DNA of 64,000 bases from Candidatus Melainabacteria bacterium (GTDB lineage: Bacteria; Cyanobacteriota; Vampirovibrionia; Obscuribacterales; Obscuribacteraceae). The DNA lies in assembly GCA_016699165.1 (NCBI GenBank), contig CP064963.1, positions 806,001 to 870,000 on the forward strand, in the 5' to 3' direction. The notes under the pieces were generated by a model. That model did not search any database and was not told the DNA's origin. It saw only the letters and a program-made list of their open reading frames with translations. Shown in pieces: positions 9,574 through 17,084 of the stretch. Numbering within the stretch: the stretch's first letter is position 1; every line of letters begins with the position of its first letter. The position numbers and the translations under genes are program-made.

Positions 9574-10836
9574 CTATATAACTTTGAGTTTTTTGCCTAC
9601 TTTGACAAAACATTCAATAGCAAGATCTAGATCAGCTTTGCTATGCGCAGCCGAAATCTGACAGCGCAATCGCGCTTCGCCTTTTGGCACAACAGGAAAC
9701 CAAAGTCCTTTTACATACACGCCTTCGTCCATAAGTGCATTACTCATGTCTTGAGCGATAGATGCTTCGCCCAGCATCACAGGCACTATTGGGTGAATTC
9801 CTTCGATAATTGTGAATCCAGCATTTTTGATTTCTTTTCTAAAGTAAGCAGTGTTATCGTGCAATTTAGTGACGAGGCTATTGTCTTCCTCCAAAATTCT
9901 GAGCACTTCAAGAGAGGCACAAACAATTGGTGCAGGCACTGTATTTGAAAATGTGTAGGGTCTCGATTTTTGACGTAGAAAATCAATCAAATCTTTTTTA
10001 CCGGCGATGTAACCACCAGCGGCACCACCCAGAGCTTTACCTAGAGTGCCTGTAAGAACGTCTATTTTGCCGTGTACACCGCAGTGTTCGGGAGTTCCTC
10101 TTCCAGTCTTTCCTAAAACTCCAGTCGAGTGAGAGTCGTCGACAAAGAGCAATGAGTTATGTTCTTTAGACAGTTCAACAAATTTTTCAAGCTCTGCATA
10201 TTCGCCTTCCATGCTGAACACGCCGTCTGTAGCAACAATGCTTACGCGATAATCTTTAGACTCGTTAGCTTCAAGTTTGGCTTTTAAATCATCGATATCG
10301 TTGTGCTCATACGAATTAAGATCAGTTGTTTTAGTCGCCTGACGAACTAGTCTTATGCCGTCGATAATACTTGCGTGATTTAACTTGTCACTATATATGA
10401 TGTCACGATATTGGGACTGTCCAAAATCATTTGACAAAAGAGCAGTGAAAAATGCCTCGTTTGCAGCAAAGCATGAAGAGTGCAAAATAGCCGCTTCCAT
10501 TCCCAAGAATTGGGCAATTTTTTCTTCCAGCTCAAGGTGAATATTTTGAGTTCCACAAATAAATCTGACTGAGGCCATGCCGTAACCCCAACGTTCAAGT
10601 CCTGCAGCTGCCGCTTCTTTTACTTTGGGGTGATTAGCAAGTCCCAGATAATTGTTAGAAGCAAGCATCACTTTGCGCTTGCCTTTGGCTTGAACAGTGC
10701 CTGATTGGTCACTTTCAATCGGTACTTCGTACTTGTAAGTTTTATTTTCGTGAGCCGCTTTAAGCTCTGTAGCAATGGCCGCATAAAGCTTTTGGGGAGA
10801 CATTTGTTTTGATTGAGCAGTTGAATTCGAAGCCAT
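9574..10836 (-). CDS. kbl: Glycine C-acetyltransferase (2-amino-3-ketobutyrate CoA ligase)
   Basis: This PLP-dependent alpha-oxoamine synthase of 420 residues (E. coli Kbl has 398) carries SNNYLGLANHP, SVRFICGTQNIHLELE, FVDDSHSTGVLGKTGRGT and the PLP lysine region TGTLGKALGGAAGGY. RPYTFSNTVPAP is typical of Kbl within the family. It converts glycine and acetyl-CoA to 2-amino-3-ketobutyrate, or the reverse during threonine breakdown. AGAGGAT lies 7 nt before the ATG. Threonine dehydrogenase (tdh), the usual partner, is not nearby. A related 8-amino-7-oxononanoate synthase role is less likely given the Kbl-specific motifs. Confidence 0.88.
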   Translation of the reverse strand: MASNSTAQSKQMSPQKLYAAIATELKAAHENKTYKYEVPIESDQSGTVQAKGKRKVMLASNNYLGLANHPKVKEAAAAGLERWGYGMASVRFICGTQNIHLELEEKIAQFLGMEAAILHSSCFAANEAFFTALLSNDFGQSQYRDIIYSDKLNHASIIDGIRLVRQATKTTDLNSYEHNDIDDLKAKLEANESKDYRVSIVATDGVFSMEGEYAELEKFVELSKEHNSLLFVDDSHSTGVLGKTGRGTPEHCGVHGKIDVLTGTLGKALGGAAGGYIAGKKDLIDFLRQKSRPYTFSNTVPAPIVCASLEVLRILEEDNSLVTKLHDNTAYFRKEIKNAGFTIIEGIHPIVPVMLGEASIAQDMSNALMDEGVYVKGLWFPVVPKGEARLRCQISAAHSKADLDLAIECFVKVGKKLKVI

Positions 10837-10950
10837 TTGCTTATCCTCTTAACTTTTGGACTAATAGGTTAGCAGAACCTAATTGCCTTCAAAAATTAAT
10901 GTTTGTCCCAAGAAATTAACCTTCGCCTCTTCCGGCTTTATACTAAAGCA

Positions 10951-11754
10951 ATGTCTCAGTCAGATTCACCAACTACTACCTGGTTCGAGCATTTAGACGA
11001 AACAGTGGAATCCATATTGAAAAACGACCCAGCCGCCAGAAGCCGGTTAGAGGTCATTTTGTGTTATCCAGGTCTGCATGCGGTGATGATTTATCGCATC
11101 GCAAACGTGTTCTACAAAGCCAAAAGGTATACTCTGGCACGTCTTATTTCGCAGTGGGCTCGCACTATGACTGGCATCGAAATACATCCGGGCGCCACAA
11201 TCGGTAGACGTTTTATTATCGATCATGGCATGGGTGTTGTCATTGGCGAGACAAGCCATATAGGCGACGATTGTTTTTTGTACCAAGGAGTGACTCTAGG
11301 AGCTGGTGCTGAAGCTCGCCAAGGCGAACAAACCAGAGACACAAAGCGTCACCCCACTCTTGGAAATGGCGTAGTGGTGGGAAGCGGGGCTGAAATTCAA
11401 GGGGCAATCACAGTTTCTGACAACGCTCGCGTCGCTTCTGGGTCCATTGTGCTGAAAGATGTGCCGCCAAATTCCACAGTGGTGGGAATGCCTGGAAGGG
11501 TCATTTATAGAGACGGACAGCGGATTAACGAAAAGTTACCTGATATCGAGGCGGAAGCAATCAAAAGTTTGAAGAACCGAATCGAGGTACTGGAAACTCT
11601 TTTGCGTCAATTGCAGGGAGATAACGCAACAAATCTTGCGTCCGATAGTATTAACCAGTCAGAACAGGATAAATTAGACTGGCTGGATGGGAATACTGAA
11701 AATGAGAGTACCGAAGATCCAGTTGAAGTTTTTTTGCAAGGAGCTGGAATTTAA
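10951..11754 (+). CDS. cysE: Serine O-acetyltransferase
   Basis: With ATG 10951 as start the product has 267 residues; a TTG at 10903 in frame would add 16 poorly conserved ones. After an N-terminal helical domain (LEVILCYPGLHAVMIYRIAN) comes a left-handed beta-helix of hexapeptide repeats: IEIHPGATIGRRFIIDHGMG, VVIGETSHIGDDC, YQGVTLG, GNGVVVGSGAEIQG and the C-terminal VVGMPGRVI. This is the CysE pattern, with the catalytic DHGMG histidine. It makes O-acetylserine from serine and acetyl-CoA for cysteine synthesis. The C-terminus is extended by about 60 acidic residues with a predicted coiled coil. It is followed after 3 nt by a small coiled-coil gene. Confidence 0.93.
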   Translation: MSQSDSPTTTWFEHLDETVESILKNDPAARSRLEVILCYPGLHAVMIYRIANVFYKAKRYTLARLISQWARTMTGIEIHPGATIGRRFIIDHGMGVVIGETSHIGDDCFLYQGVTLGAGAEARQGEQTRDTKRHPTLGNGVVVGSGAEIQGAITVSDNARVASGSIVLKDVPPNSTVVGMPGRVIYRDGQRINEKLPDIEAEAIKSLKNRIEVLETLLRQLQGDNATNLASDSINQSEQDKLDWLDGNTENESTEDPVEVFLQGAGI

Positions 11755-11757
11755 GAC

Positions 11758-11982
11758 ATGGCAGAAAGCGAACTCGATCGAGCTTTTCAGAGCCTCGCCG
11801 AGGCCCTAACAATCACTGAAGCCGAGATATTGGAGGAAATCCAAGTTATTCAGGCTCAGATTGACGAGTTGAAAGACCGCATCATCAACTTGAACACAAA
11901 ACAAGAAAGTTTGTCCCACGACAAGGAGTCCCTGACCCAAATGTTCAGCCGATACTGTGCCACTGAAGATGGTGCCAGTTAG
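11758..11982 (+). CDS. Small coiled-coil protein
   Basis: The 74-residue acidic protein starts 3 nt after the cysE stop. Residues about 18-60 (ITEAEILEEIQVIQAQIDEL and on) form an uninterrupted heptad pattern that predicts a coiled coil. I recognise no family. The tight spacing behind cysE, itself with a coiled-coil tail, suggests co-translation and perhaps contact between the two proteins. That is inference only. Confidence 0.6.
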   Translation: MAESELDRAFQSLAEALTITEAEILEEIQVIQAQIDELKDRIINLNTKQESLSHDKESLTQMFSRYCATEDGAS

Positions 11983-11990
11983 GCAGTCCC

Positions 11991-12539
11991 ATGTCAGGAA
12001 CCTGCCCATTTTGTGGAGCTAAGCTCAACCTAGGTCTCAACTTCTGCGTTGGTTGCGGAAGGCAGGGTGCCGACAAACCACGCGGACAAATGTCGGGTTT
12101 GCGCGGCGGTTTCAGAGCTGCAGACATTACACGACGACTAGACGAAATTATTACTGTCTCGCGCTTTAGAAAATCGCGCAAAAATCTCGAAGTAACTAAA
12201 GGTGCTCGCTGGTTCATAGTAAACGGCACATTTTCAGTAGTGGCAATTGCCCTCTTTTATTGCGCTGTTCAATATAGCCTTTCCTTGATGTATCCAGGCA
12301 AATATAAGCCACCACAAATACCAGTGGCTAAAATAAAACAAGTCGTACAAACCACTATTGGTGGCATGAAAGTTTTTTCCGCGCCTTCAAGCAAAGACAA
12401 TCCGGTAAAAGACGAAGAGAAACCGCAGACCGAAAAGCGCAAAGACAGACAAGAGCATCCTGCCAAGACTACCGGTAAACGAAATAAACGAAGCACCAAG
12501 CCTGGTGCCAAAGCAAAAAAAGCTAAGCCAGTAACTTAG
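11991..12539 (+). CDS. Zinc-ribbon membrane protein
   Basis: The 182-residue protein opens with a zinc ribbon (CPFCGAKL...CVGCGRQ). A basic/Gly region is followed by one transmembrane helix around residues 80-100 (FSVVAIALFYCAVQY). The tail is very Lys/Thr-rich (KKAKPVT at the end). It lies 8 nt after the coiled-coil gene, so the three genes from cysE probably form one transcript. Similar zinc-ribbon plus membrane-helix architecture recurs at 48387-49019. The function is unknown. Confidence 0.65.
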   Translation: MSGTCPFCGAKLNLGLNFCVGCGRQGADKPRGQMSGLRGGFRAADITRRLDEIITVSRFRKSRKNLEVTKGARWFIVNGTFSVVAIALFYCAVQYSLSLMYPGKYKPPQIPVAKIKQVVQTTIGGMKVFSAPSSKDNPVKDEEKPQTEKRKDRQEHPAKTTGKRNKRSTKPGAKAKKAKPVT

Positions 12540-12744
12540 CCGACTCTTTTTCGTCTAAAAACCTAATTACGTCCATTTTAATAAGTAGTGAAAACTCTTT
12601 GACGCTCCAAGATTTTCTCACTTTAGGCGATTTATAAAGCTCTGCTTTGATTTGCTTTTCGCCTGCAGCCGAAATCTGATAGATGTATTCCTTCTCGTAA
12701 TAAGGAGGAGACTTAATGGCGATAAATTGTCCCTTGCTATACAT
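12523..12744 (-). CDS. Small hypothetical protein, possibly winged-helix
   Basis: This 73-residue frame starts 5 nt after the stop of the acyl-CoA dehydrogenase homologue and overlaps the end of the convergent zinc-ribbon gene by 17 nt. The stretch EKEYIYQISAAGEKQIKAEL resembles the wing and last helix of PadR/MarR-like winged-helix proteins, whose pattern is YxLTxxGxxxI, but the rest is too short to call. No Shine-Dalgarno is visible, so it would depend on coupling with the upstream gene. The support is moderate at best. Confidence 0.4.
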   Translation of the reverse strand: MYSKGQFIAIKSPPYYEKEYIYQISAAGEKQIKAELYKSPKVRKSWSVKEFSLLIKMDVIRFLDEKESAKLLA

Positions 12745-12749
12745 TCAAT

Positions 12750-13874
12750 TTATACATAAACAAGTAACTTAGCAATCTCTACTTTGGCGCATGAAGAGCT
12801 TTGACCACTGACTTGATACACTTTGGCATCACGCATCAATTTTTCGACTTTATATTCTCTTGTGTAACCATAACCACCTAGAACTTGTACAGCATCAGTG
12901 GTGACTTTCATAACCATGTCTTGTGCATAAGCACGAGCGGCAAGTGCTTTAGTTTTAATCACGGGTGAGTCACCATCTTTATCTAGTAAAGACGCAGCCT
13001 GCCAGGTTAGCAATCGAGCTGTTTCGATTTCTTTGGCCATATCAGCAAGCATAAAATTGACGGCCTGATGCTGAGCTATTGGTCTGCCAAATGTTTGTCT
13101 TTGTTTTGAGTATTCTATAGCAAGGTGCAGGGCACTACGTGCGACACCAGTAGCTCCAATTGCTAAAAACAAATTAGCAGCTGATTCAATGCCGGATCTA
13201 GAAGGAGCCTTAATTACATTTGACTCAGTCAAACGAATGCTATTGAAATTGGCGTTACGAACACTTAAAGCTTTGCGTCCCATTAATTGCAATTTGTCTT
13301 CGAACTCTAAACCTGGAGCATCTGCTGGCACCACGAACAAAAGTGTTTTATCCCTACTTGATGCATCCCTTGCGCACACTAAGTACCATGCGGCATGACC
13401 ACCGTTAAAAATTTCAGGTTGTCTGCCATTCAAAATATATTCATTACCTTCTTTATTGAAAGAAAGTTGGATTTTTTCGATTTGCATAAACGAGGCGGCG
13501 TAACCTGCCACCAGGGGTGATTCTACTAATGGCTTTAGAAATTTCGCTTTTTGCTCAGGGCTTGCGTATTTAACCAGAGGTAAAACGGCTATGGCACTTG
13601 ATTCGATCGCTCCAGCTATGCCGCTGCAACCAGCTGCTAATTCTTCTAATATGACGCAGGCATCAAGTGTATCTAGACCAAGACCATCGCAGTCGTCACC
13701 AATCATGCTGTTGACCAGTCCAAGCTCCCAAGCTTTGTGTACAAGACTTGCAGGAAACTCGGGCTTTATGTCGAAGTGTTCAGACTTACTTTCAATTTCT
13801 CCTTGGGAAAAATCTTTAGCCAGTTTTTGAAACTGTTCTTTCTCTTCACTCAAAAAAAGTCCAGAAGTTGCCAT
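12750..13874 (-). CDS. Acyl-CoA dehydrogenase homologue with degenerate active-site motifs
   Basis: ATG 13874 is preceded by AAGGAG at good spacing and gives 374 residues, the normal length. The overall fold signature is clear: ATGVARSALHLAIEYSKQRQ, TFGRPIAQHQAV, VQVLGGYGYTREYKVEKLMRDAKVYQ. Two hallmarks are missing. The region that should read ALTEPxAGSD is AASFMQIEKIQLS (about 126-138). The catalytic glutamate of the usual YEGTSQIQ segment is replaced by Gly357 in VSGQSSSCAKVE. The alternative helix-G glutamate of isovaleryl- and long-chain enzymes also seems absent (Ala at that place). It may be a non-catalytic or altered flavoprotein. The etf genes for electron transfer are at 37.6-39.4 kb. 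Confidence 0.85.
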   Translation of the reverse strand: MATSGLFLSEEKEQFQKLAKDFSQGEIESKSEHFDIKPEFPASLVHKAWELGLVNSMIGDDCDGLGLDTLDACVILEELAAGCSGIAGAIESSAIAVLPLVKYASPEQKAKFLKPLVESPLVAGYAASFMQIEKIQLSFNKEGNEYILNGRQPEIFNGGHAAWYLVCARDASSRDKTLLFVVPADAPGLEFEDKLQLMGRKALSVRNANFNSIRLTESNVIKAPSRSGIESAANLFLAIGATGVARSALHLAIEYSKQRQTFGRPIAQHQAVNFMLADMAKEIETARLLTWQAASLLDKDGDSPVIKTKALAARAYAQDMVMKVTTDAVQVLGGYGYTREYKVEKLMRDAKVYQVSGQSSSCAKVEIAKLLVYV

Positions 13875-14048
13875 GCTCTGCTCCTTGGGGCGTCTATCCA
13901 ATACATATTCTAGAACTATAAGATGCTTAGCAAATGCCTGAGCGTTTTCAAGAGTCAAATAATTAAGTACAAATAAGTCTTTGCAGGGGCTACATTCTGG
14001 ACTTTTACTAAGGTCGCAAGCGGGAAGTCATGATATACAATACTGATC

Positions 14049-14708
14049 ATGTTAATCGCCCCATCCATTTTATCTGCTGATTTCACCCGTTTGGGCGAAG
14101 AAATAGCTATCGCTCAAAAGGGCGGTGCAGACTGGATTCACGTCGATGTGATGGACGGTCATTTCGTGCCTAATTTGACTATCGGAGCACCCGTAGTCAA
14201 GAGCATCAGAAAGACCACGACACTACCTTTAGATGTTCATTTGATGATTGAAGATCCAGATAAATATCTGGAAGATTTCGCCAAAGCAGGCGCCGATTTC
14301 ATTACAGTGCATGCCGAAGCTTGTACTCATTTGCACCGGACTTTGAGTTACATCAAAGAGTTAGGCAAAAAAGCCGGCGTAGCCTTGAATCCAGCTACTG
14401 AGCCTGAAGTGCTCAAATATGTCATTGACCACGTGGACCTGGTGCTAGTCATGTCTGTGAACCCAGGTTTTGGCGGACAGAAATTCATCGAAGCAGTTAT
14501 TCCCAAAATTTCTCAAGTAAAAGAGATGTTTGAGCAAAGCGGCAAGAAAGACCTTTATCTATCTGTAGATGGAGGAATCAATTTTGATACCGCTCCAAGA
14601 GTAGTACGAGCCGGAGCAAACGTGCTTGTGGCAGGCAACACCATATATGGTTCCAAATCAGTTTCCGAATCAATTTCCAAACTAAGACAATCTGCTGTGG
14701 CAGCGTAA
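14049..14708 (+). CDS. rpe: Ribulose-phosphate 3-epimerase
   Basis: The 219-residue TIM barrel has all family motifs: APSILSADFTRLGEE, WIHVDVMDGHFVPNLTIG with the metal-binding and catalytic Asp, LDVHLMIEDP, GVALNPATE, VLVMSVNPGFGGQKFI and LSVDGGIN. It interconverts ribulose-5-phosphate and xylulose-5-phosphate in the pentose phosphate pathway. No strong ribosome site precedes the ATG. A small exported TPR protein follows after 15 nt. Confidence 0.95.
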   Translation: MLIAPSILSADFTRLGEEIAIAQKGGADWIHVDVMDGHFVPNLTIGAPVVKSIRKTTTLPLDVHLMIEDPDKYLEDFAKAGADFITVHAEACTHLHRTLSYIKELGKKAGVALNPATEPEVLKYVIDHVDLVLVMSVNPGFGGQKFIEAVIPKISQVKEMFEQSGKKDLYLSVDGGINFDTAPRVVRAGANVLVAGNTIYGSKSVSESISKLRQSAVAA

Positions 14709-14723
14709 AGGAGATACAGTAAC

Positions 14724-15275
14724 ATGCGACTCTCAAAAAATTTAGTACCGGCAGCGATGCTTCTTGCAATTGCATTGCCAGCACTGGCAAACGATTCGGA
14801 GTTCATCAAAGATACAGATTCCATCGGGAAAACCAATGGAGTGATTATGTCTGACCAGATGCTTGAGCTTGGCATGGTTTCTTCAAACGCACTGCGTATC
14901 GAAGGCGAGCAAGCAATGAGATTGGGCAACACCGATCGCGCCATTCAAGTTTTGCAACGCTCAGTCGAAATGTCTCCCTTAGACATGGACGGACGAATTC
15001 TTTATGCTACAGCGCTTGAGAAAAAACTGTTCAGACAGAAAAAACATGATCGCGATCCAAAACTCTATAACTATCTTGTGAAGCAATGGTTTTTCATTCA
15101 CAAAAAATGTGAATTTCCAGACCAAAAAATGCAAGCATTCCAACATTTAACTCAATTGACTGGAACCGCTCCCAAGATGCTTGAGCGCGAGAAAAAATAT
15201 CTGAGCCGCGTGCTCATTCCAGAAGATGGTTCGGTCGCTGTACAATTCGGTAAAAACCGCATCGTAGATCGTTAA
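14724..15275 (+). CDS. Exported TPR-containing protein
   Basis: AAGGAG 10 nt before the ATG supports this start. The 183 residues begin with a signal peptide (MRLSKNLVPAAMLLAIALPA, cleavage near ALA-ND). A TPR-like pair follows around residues 55-95 (EGEQAMRLGNTDRAIQVLQR, then PLDMDGRILYATALEK). The C-terminal half is basic. It is probably periplasmic. It is close behind rpe on the same strand, and its stop overlaps that of the convergent membrane-protein gene. The function is unknown. Confidence 0.65.
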   Translation: MRLSKNLVPAAMLLAIALPALANDSEFIKDTDSIGKTNGVIMSDQMLELGMVSSNALRIEGEQAMRLGNTDRAIQVLQRSVEMSPLDMDGRILYATALEKKLFRQKKHDRDPKLYNYLVKQWFFIHKKCEFPDQKMQAFQHLTQLTGTAPKMLEREKKYLSRVLIPEDGSVAVQFGKNRIVDR

Positions 15276-15700
15276 GACTCATTCTTACGTCTTTTGAAAA
15301 AACGCCAGATTGTTTTGCCAATGCGAAACAGTCCAAATAAAGCCGAAACGGCACCAATCAAAATCCAGACTATGGCTGGGTGCATTGAAATTATGTGCTC
15401 TTTGGCTTGTTCATAAGCTTGTTGCATCGCAGGCGTCATCATGTCGGTCGGCAAAAATTTGGCTAATTCAAGAAAAAAACCAATAAAAATATTGAGTAAG
15501 CCAAAGACCAGCCAGGTCCACCCCGCCCTCCAGACAAATAATAAAGGCCAGAACCCAATTAGGAGGAAGGTATCGGACAAATAAACAAGCGGATCATTTG
15601 GCTTAAAAACGAAAAGAAGAATAAAACCGATGAGCCATAAAACAGTAGAAAGTATGGTACCAAATTTGGTGCGTTTACTTATGCCACCATTTTCAGTCAT
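15272..15700 (-). CDS. Small membrane protein paired with TOPRIM protein
   Basis: The 142-residue protein has hydrophobic segments at about 12-30 (TILSTVLWLIGFILLFVF), 38-75 (two closely spaced segments including LLIGFWPLLFVWRAGWTWLV and LLNIFIGFFLEL) and 108-128 (AIVWILIGAVSALFGLF). A basic tail follows (WRFFKRRKNES). Its start overlaps the stop of the upstream TOPRIM gene by 8 nt (ATGACTGA), so the two are translated together. I recognise no family. Confidence 0.6.
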   Translation of the reverse strand: MTENGGISKRTKFGTILSTVLWLIGFILLFVFKPNDPLVYLSDTFLLIGFWPLLFVWRAGWTWLVFGLLNIFIGFFLELAKFLPTDMMTPAMQQAYEQAKEHIISMHPAIVWILIGAVSALFGLFRIGKTIWRFFKRRKNES

Positions 15701-16943
15701 CGAAGCGAAGACCTCTTTTATCCAGGTCTAAATCTTTCAGTTGACGCAGTATTATTTTGGCTTCTTCAGGAACTTCAGACTTACTTATTTTTTCTGACAG
15801 AATTTTGGCAAAGGCAACTTTATCGAAATCACCAAGGCCTCTAGAACGACACAAACGATCAAGCATTTCAACTCGACGCCGAATCTTGTCTTCTGGTGCC
15901 GATTCTTGATGTATGCGCAAGTCTTCGAATTGAATAGAATCGAGATAACCCATTTCGCTTACATACAATTGCATGCAGCGAAAAATAGTTTCTTGCGAGA
16001 ATAAATCTTCGATCTCGCCTTTGCGAAGCGTTAGCAGTCGGTCACAATCACGCAAACTATCACTAATTAATTCGGACTGTTCAATTGCGTCACCATCAAG
16101 CAGACACAATATTGGCAGAGAAACAGTGTCACGCAAGTTCAAATACTGCTTGGTCACCTGCTGGGCGCCGCCACAAGCATCTATATAAGCGGAGATCTCT
16201 ATTAGATCTATATTTAAAAGTTTAGCCAAAGCAGGTAATAAAATTACCTCAGTCTGTCCTTCGACCAGCAAGATTTTTTCGCATAAAAATCCGCCGGAAA
16301 AAAGTTTCTGCAAATCCTTTCTTAATAAAACCCAAACCGATATCGGTTGAGGTTTTGAACTAGAGTTGACTTGATCGCGAAAAGCCACCAAAATTCGGCT
16401 TAATGCCGATCCGATAGATTGATCGATTTGGGCAAATTCAGGGTCAAAAAGTTTATGCCAAGCAAAAGAATTGCTCACCCAAAAATCAAGCCAGGCAATT
16501 TCAGATGGTTGAAATCGATCAATTTTTTCGCCAAATAACTGGCGCAAGAAATCCAGATTGCAAATTTTTGCATCATGCAAATCTTTGCTTTGATACCACA
16601 TATCGAAAGCTAGTCGCTCAAAGCGTTTGAGGTCTTCAAAGCAAATTAAAGCACTTATGGTTTGATCAAAAATTCGCCAATTTTTGTCAACAGTTTCAAA
16701 TAGGGGGTTTTCAACTCCAAATATTTGTGCGAAGATTTTATTCTGAGTTGCAAGTGGCAATTGTTCGAACATTTTTTTGTCGACATGCCTGCGAGCCAGT
16801 CGGCTTAACTGCGACCATTTATGCGAGGGCTCTTCATATGACAATATTTTCCGTATAGCCGACCAGAATTCCTCGTCCGTCGGGTTCCGGTATGAAGAAG
16901 AAACGCTACTTTTATTTTTTGTGTTTATATCTTTCGGCTTCAA
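15693..16943 (-). CDS. TOPRIM-domain protein (OLD-nuclease-like TOPRIM without ATPase)
   Basis: The 416-residue protein has an unrecognised helical N-terminal half and then a TOPRIM domain. The metal-binding glutamate is E228 in ILLVEGQTEVILLPALAKLL, the paired aspartates are D283/D285 in CLLDGDA, and KGEIEDLF (about 308-315) resembles the final acidic motif of OLD-type TOPRIMs. There is no Walker A or ABC signature, so this is not a full OLD ATPase-nuclease. The only nearby initiator is TTG at 16943; the true start is uncertain. It overlaps a small membrane-protein gene. A nuclease or defence role is possible but unproven. Confidence 0.65.
   Translation of the reverse strand: MKPKDINTKNKSSVSSSYRNPTDEEFWSAIRKILSYEEPSHKWSQLSRLARRHVDKKMFEQLPLATQNKIFAQIFGVENPLFETVDKNWRIFDQTISALICFEDLKRFERLAFDMWYQSKDLHDAKICNLDFLRQLFGEKIDRFQPSEIAWLDFWVSNSFAWHKLFDPEFAQIDQSIGSALSRILVAFRDQVNSSSKPQPISVWVLLRKDLQKLFSGGFLCEKILLVEGQTEVILLPALAKLLNIDLIEISAYIDACGGAQQVTKQYLNLRDTVSLPILCLLDGDAIEQSELISDSLRDCDRLLTLRKGEIEDLFSQETIFRCMQLYVSEMGYLDSIQFEDLRIHQESAPEDKIRRRVEMLDRLCRSRGLGDFDKVAFAKILSEKISKSEVPEEAKIILRQLKDLDLDKRGLRFDD
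16335..16351. repeat. 17-bp palindrome-based repeat shared with the terminator at 61.16 kb
   Basis: AACCGATATCGGTTGAG, with its 14-bp palindrome AACCGATATCGGTT, lies inside the TOPRIM gene and occurs again exactly at 61163-61179, inside the terminator palindrome after the BlaI-type gene. Flanking bases extend the dyad imperfectly here. A dispersed palindromic element is possible. Confidence 0.4.
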
Positions 16944-17009
16944 AAGTTTTTGCCTGAGTCAGATTTTGGCATTTCCAATTATCTGATCTTTTGACAAGAA
17001 ACAGACGGA

Positions 17010-17030
17010 AATCTGGCTTATGGCCAGATT
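17010..17030. promoter_or_regulatory. Dyad in the divergent TOPRIM/MATE intergenic region
   Basis: AATCTGGC and GCCAGATT are an exact 8-bp inverted repeat separated by TTATG. It lies in the 141-nt gap between two divergent genes, 54 nt before the MATE start. A TTGACA hexamer begins at 16991, so the dyad could be an operator over a promoter for the exporter. This is inference from position and symmetry only. Confidence 0.35.
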
Positions 17031-17084
17031 CAGATTATGTCATGTTCACACTGTGTGTAAAGCACACTAAAAGAGATTACGCTT

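Noticed and set aside
9574..10836. 8-amino-7-oxononanoate synthase (BioF)
   Set aside because: The motif RPYTFSNTVPAP and the DDSHSTGVLGKTGRGT region fit Kbl, and no biotin genes are near.
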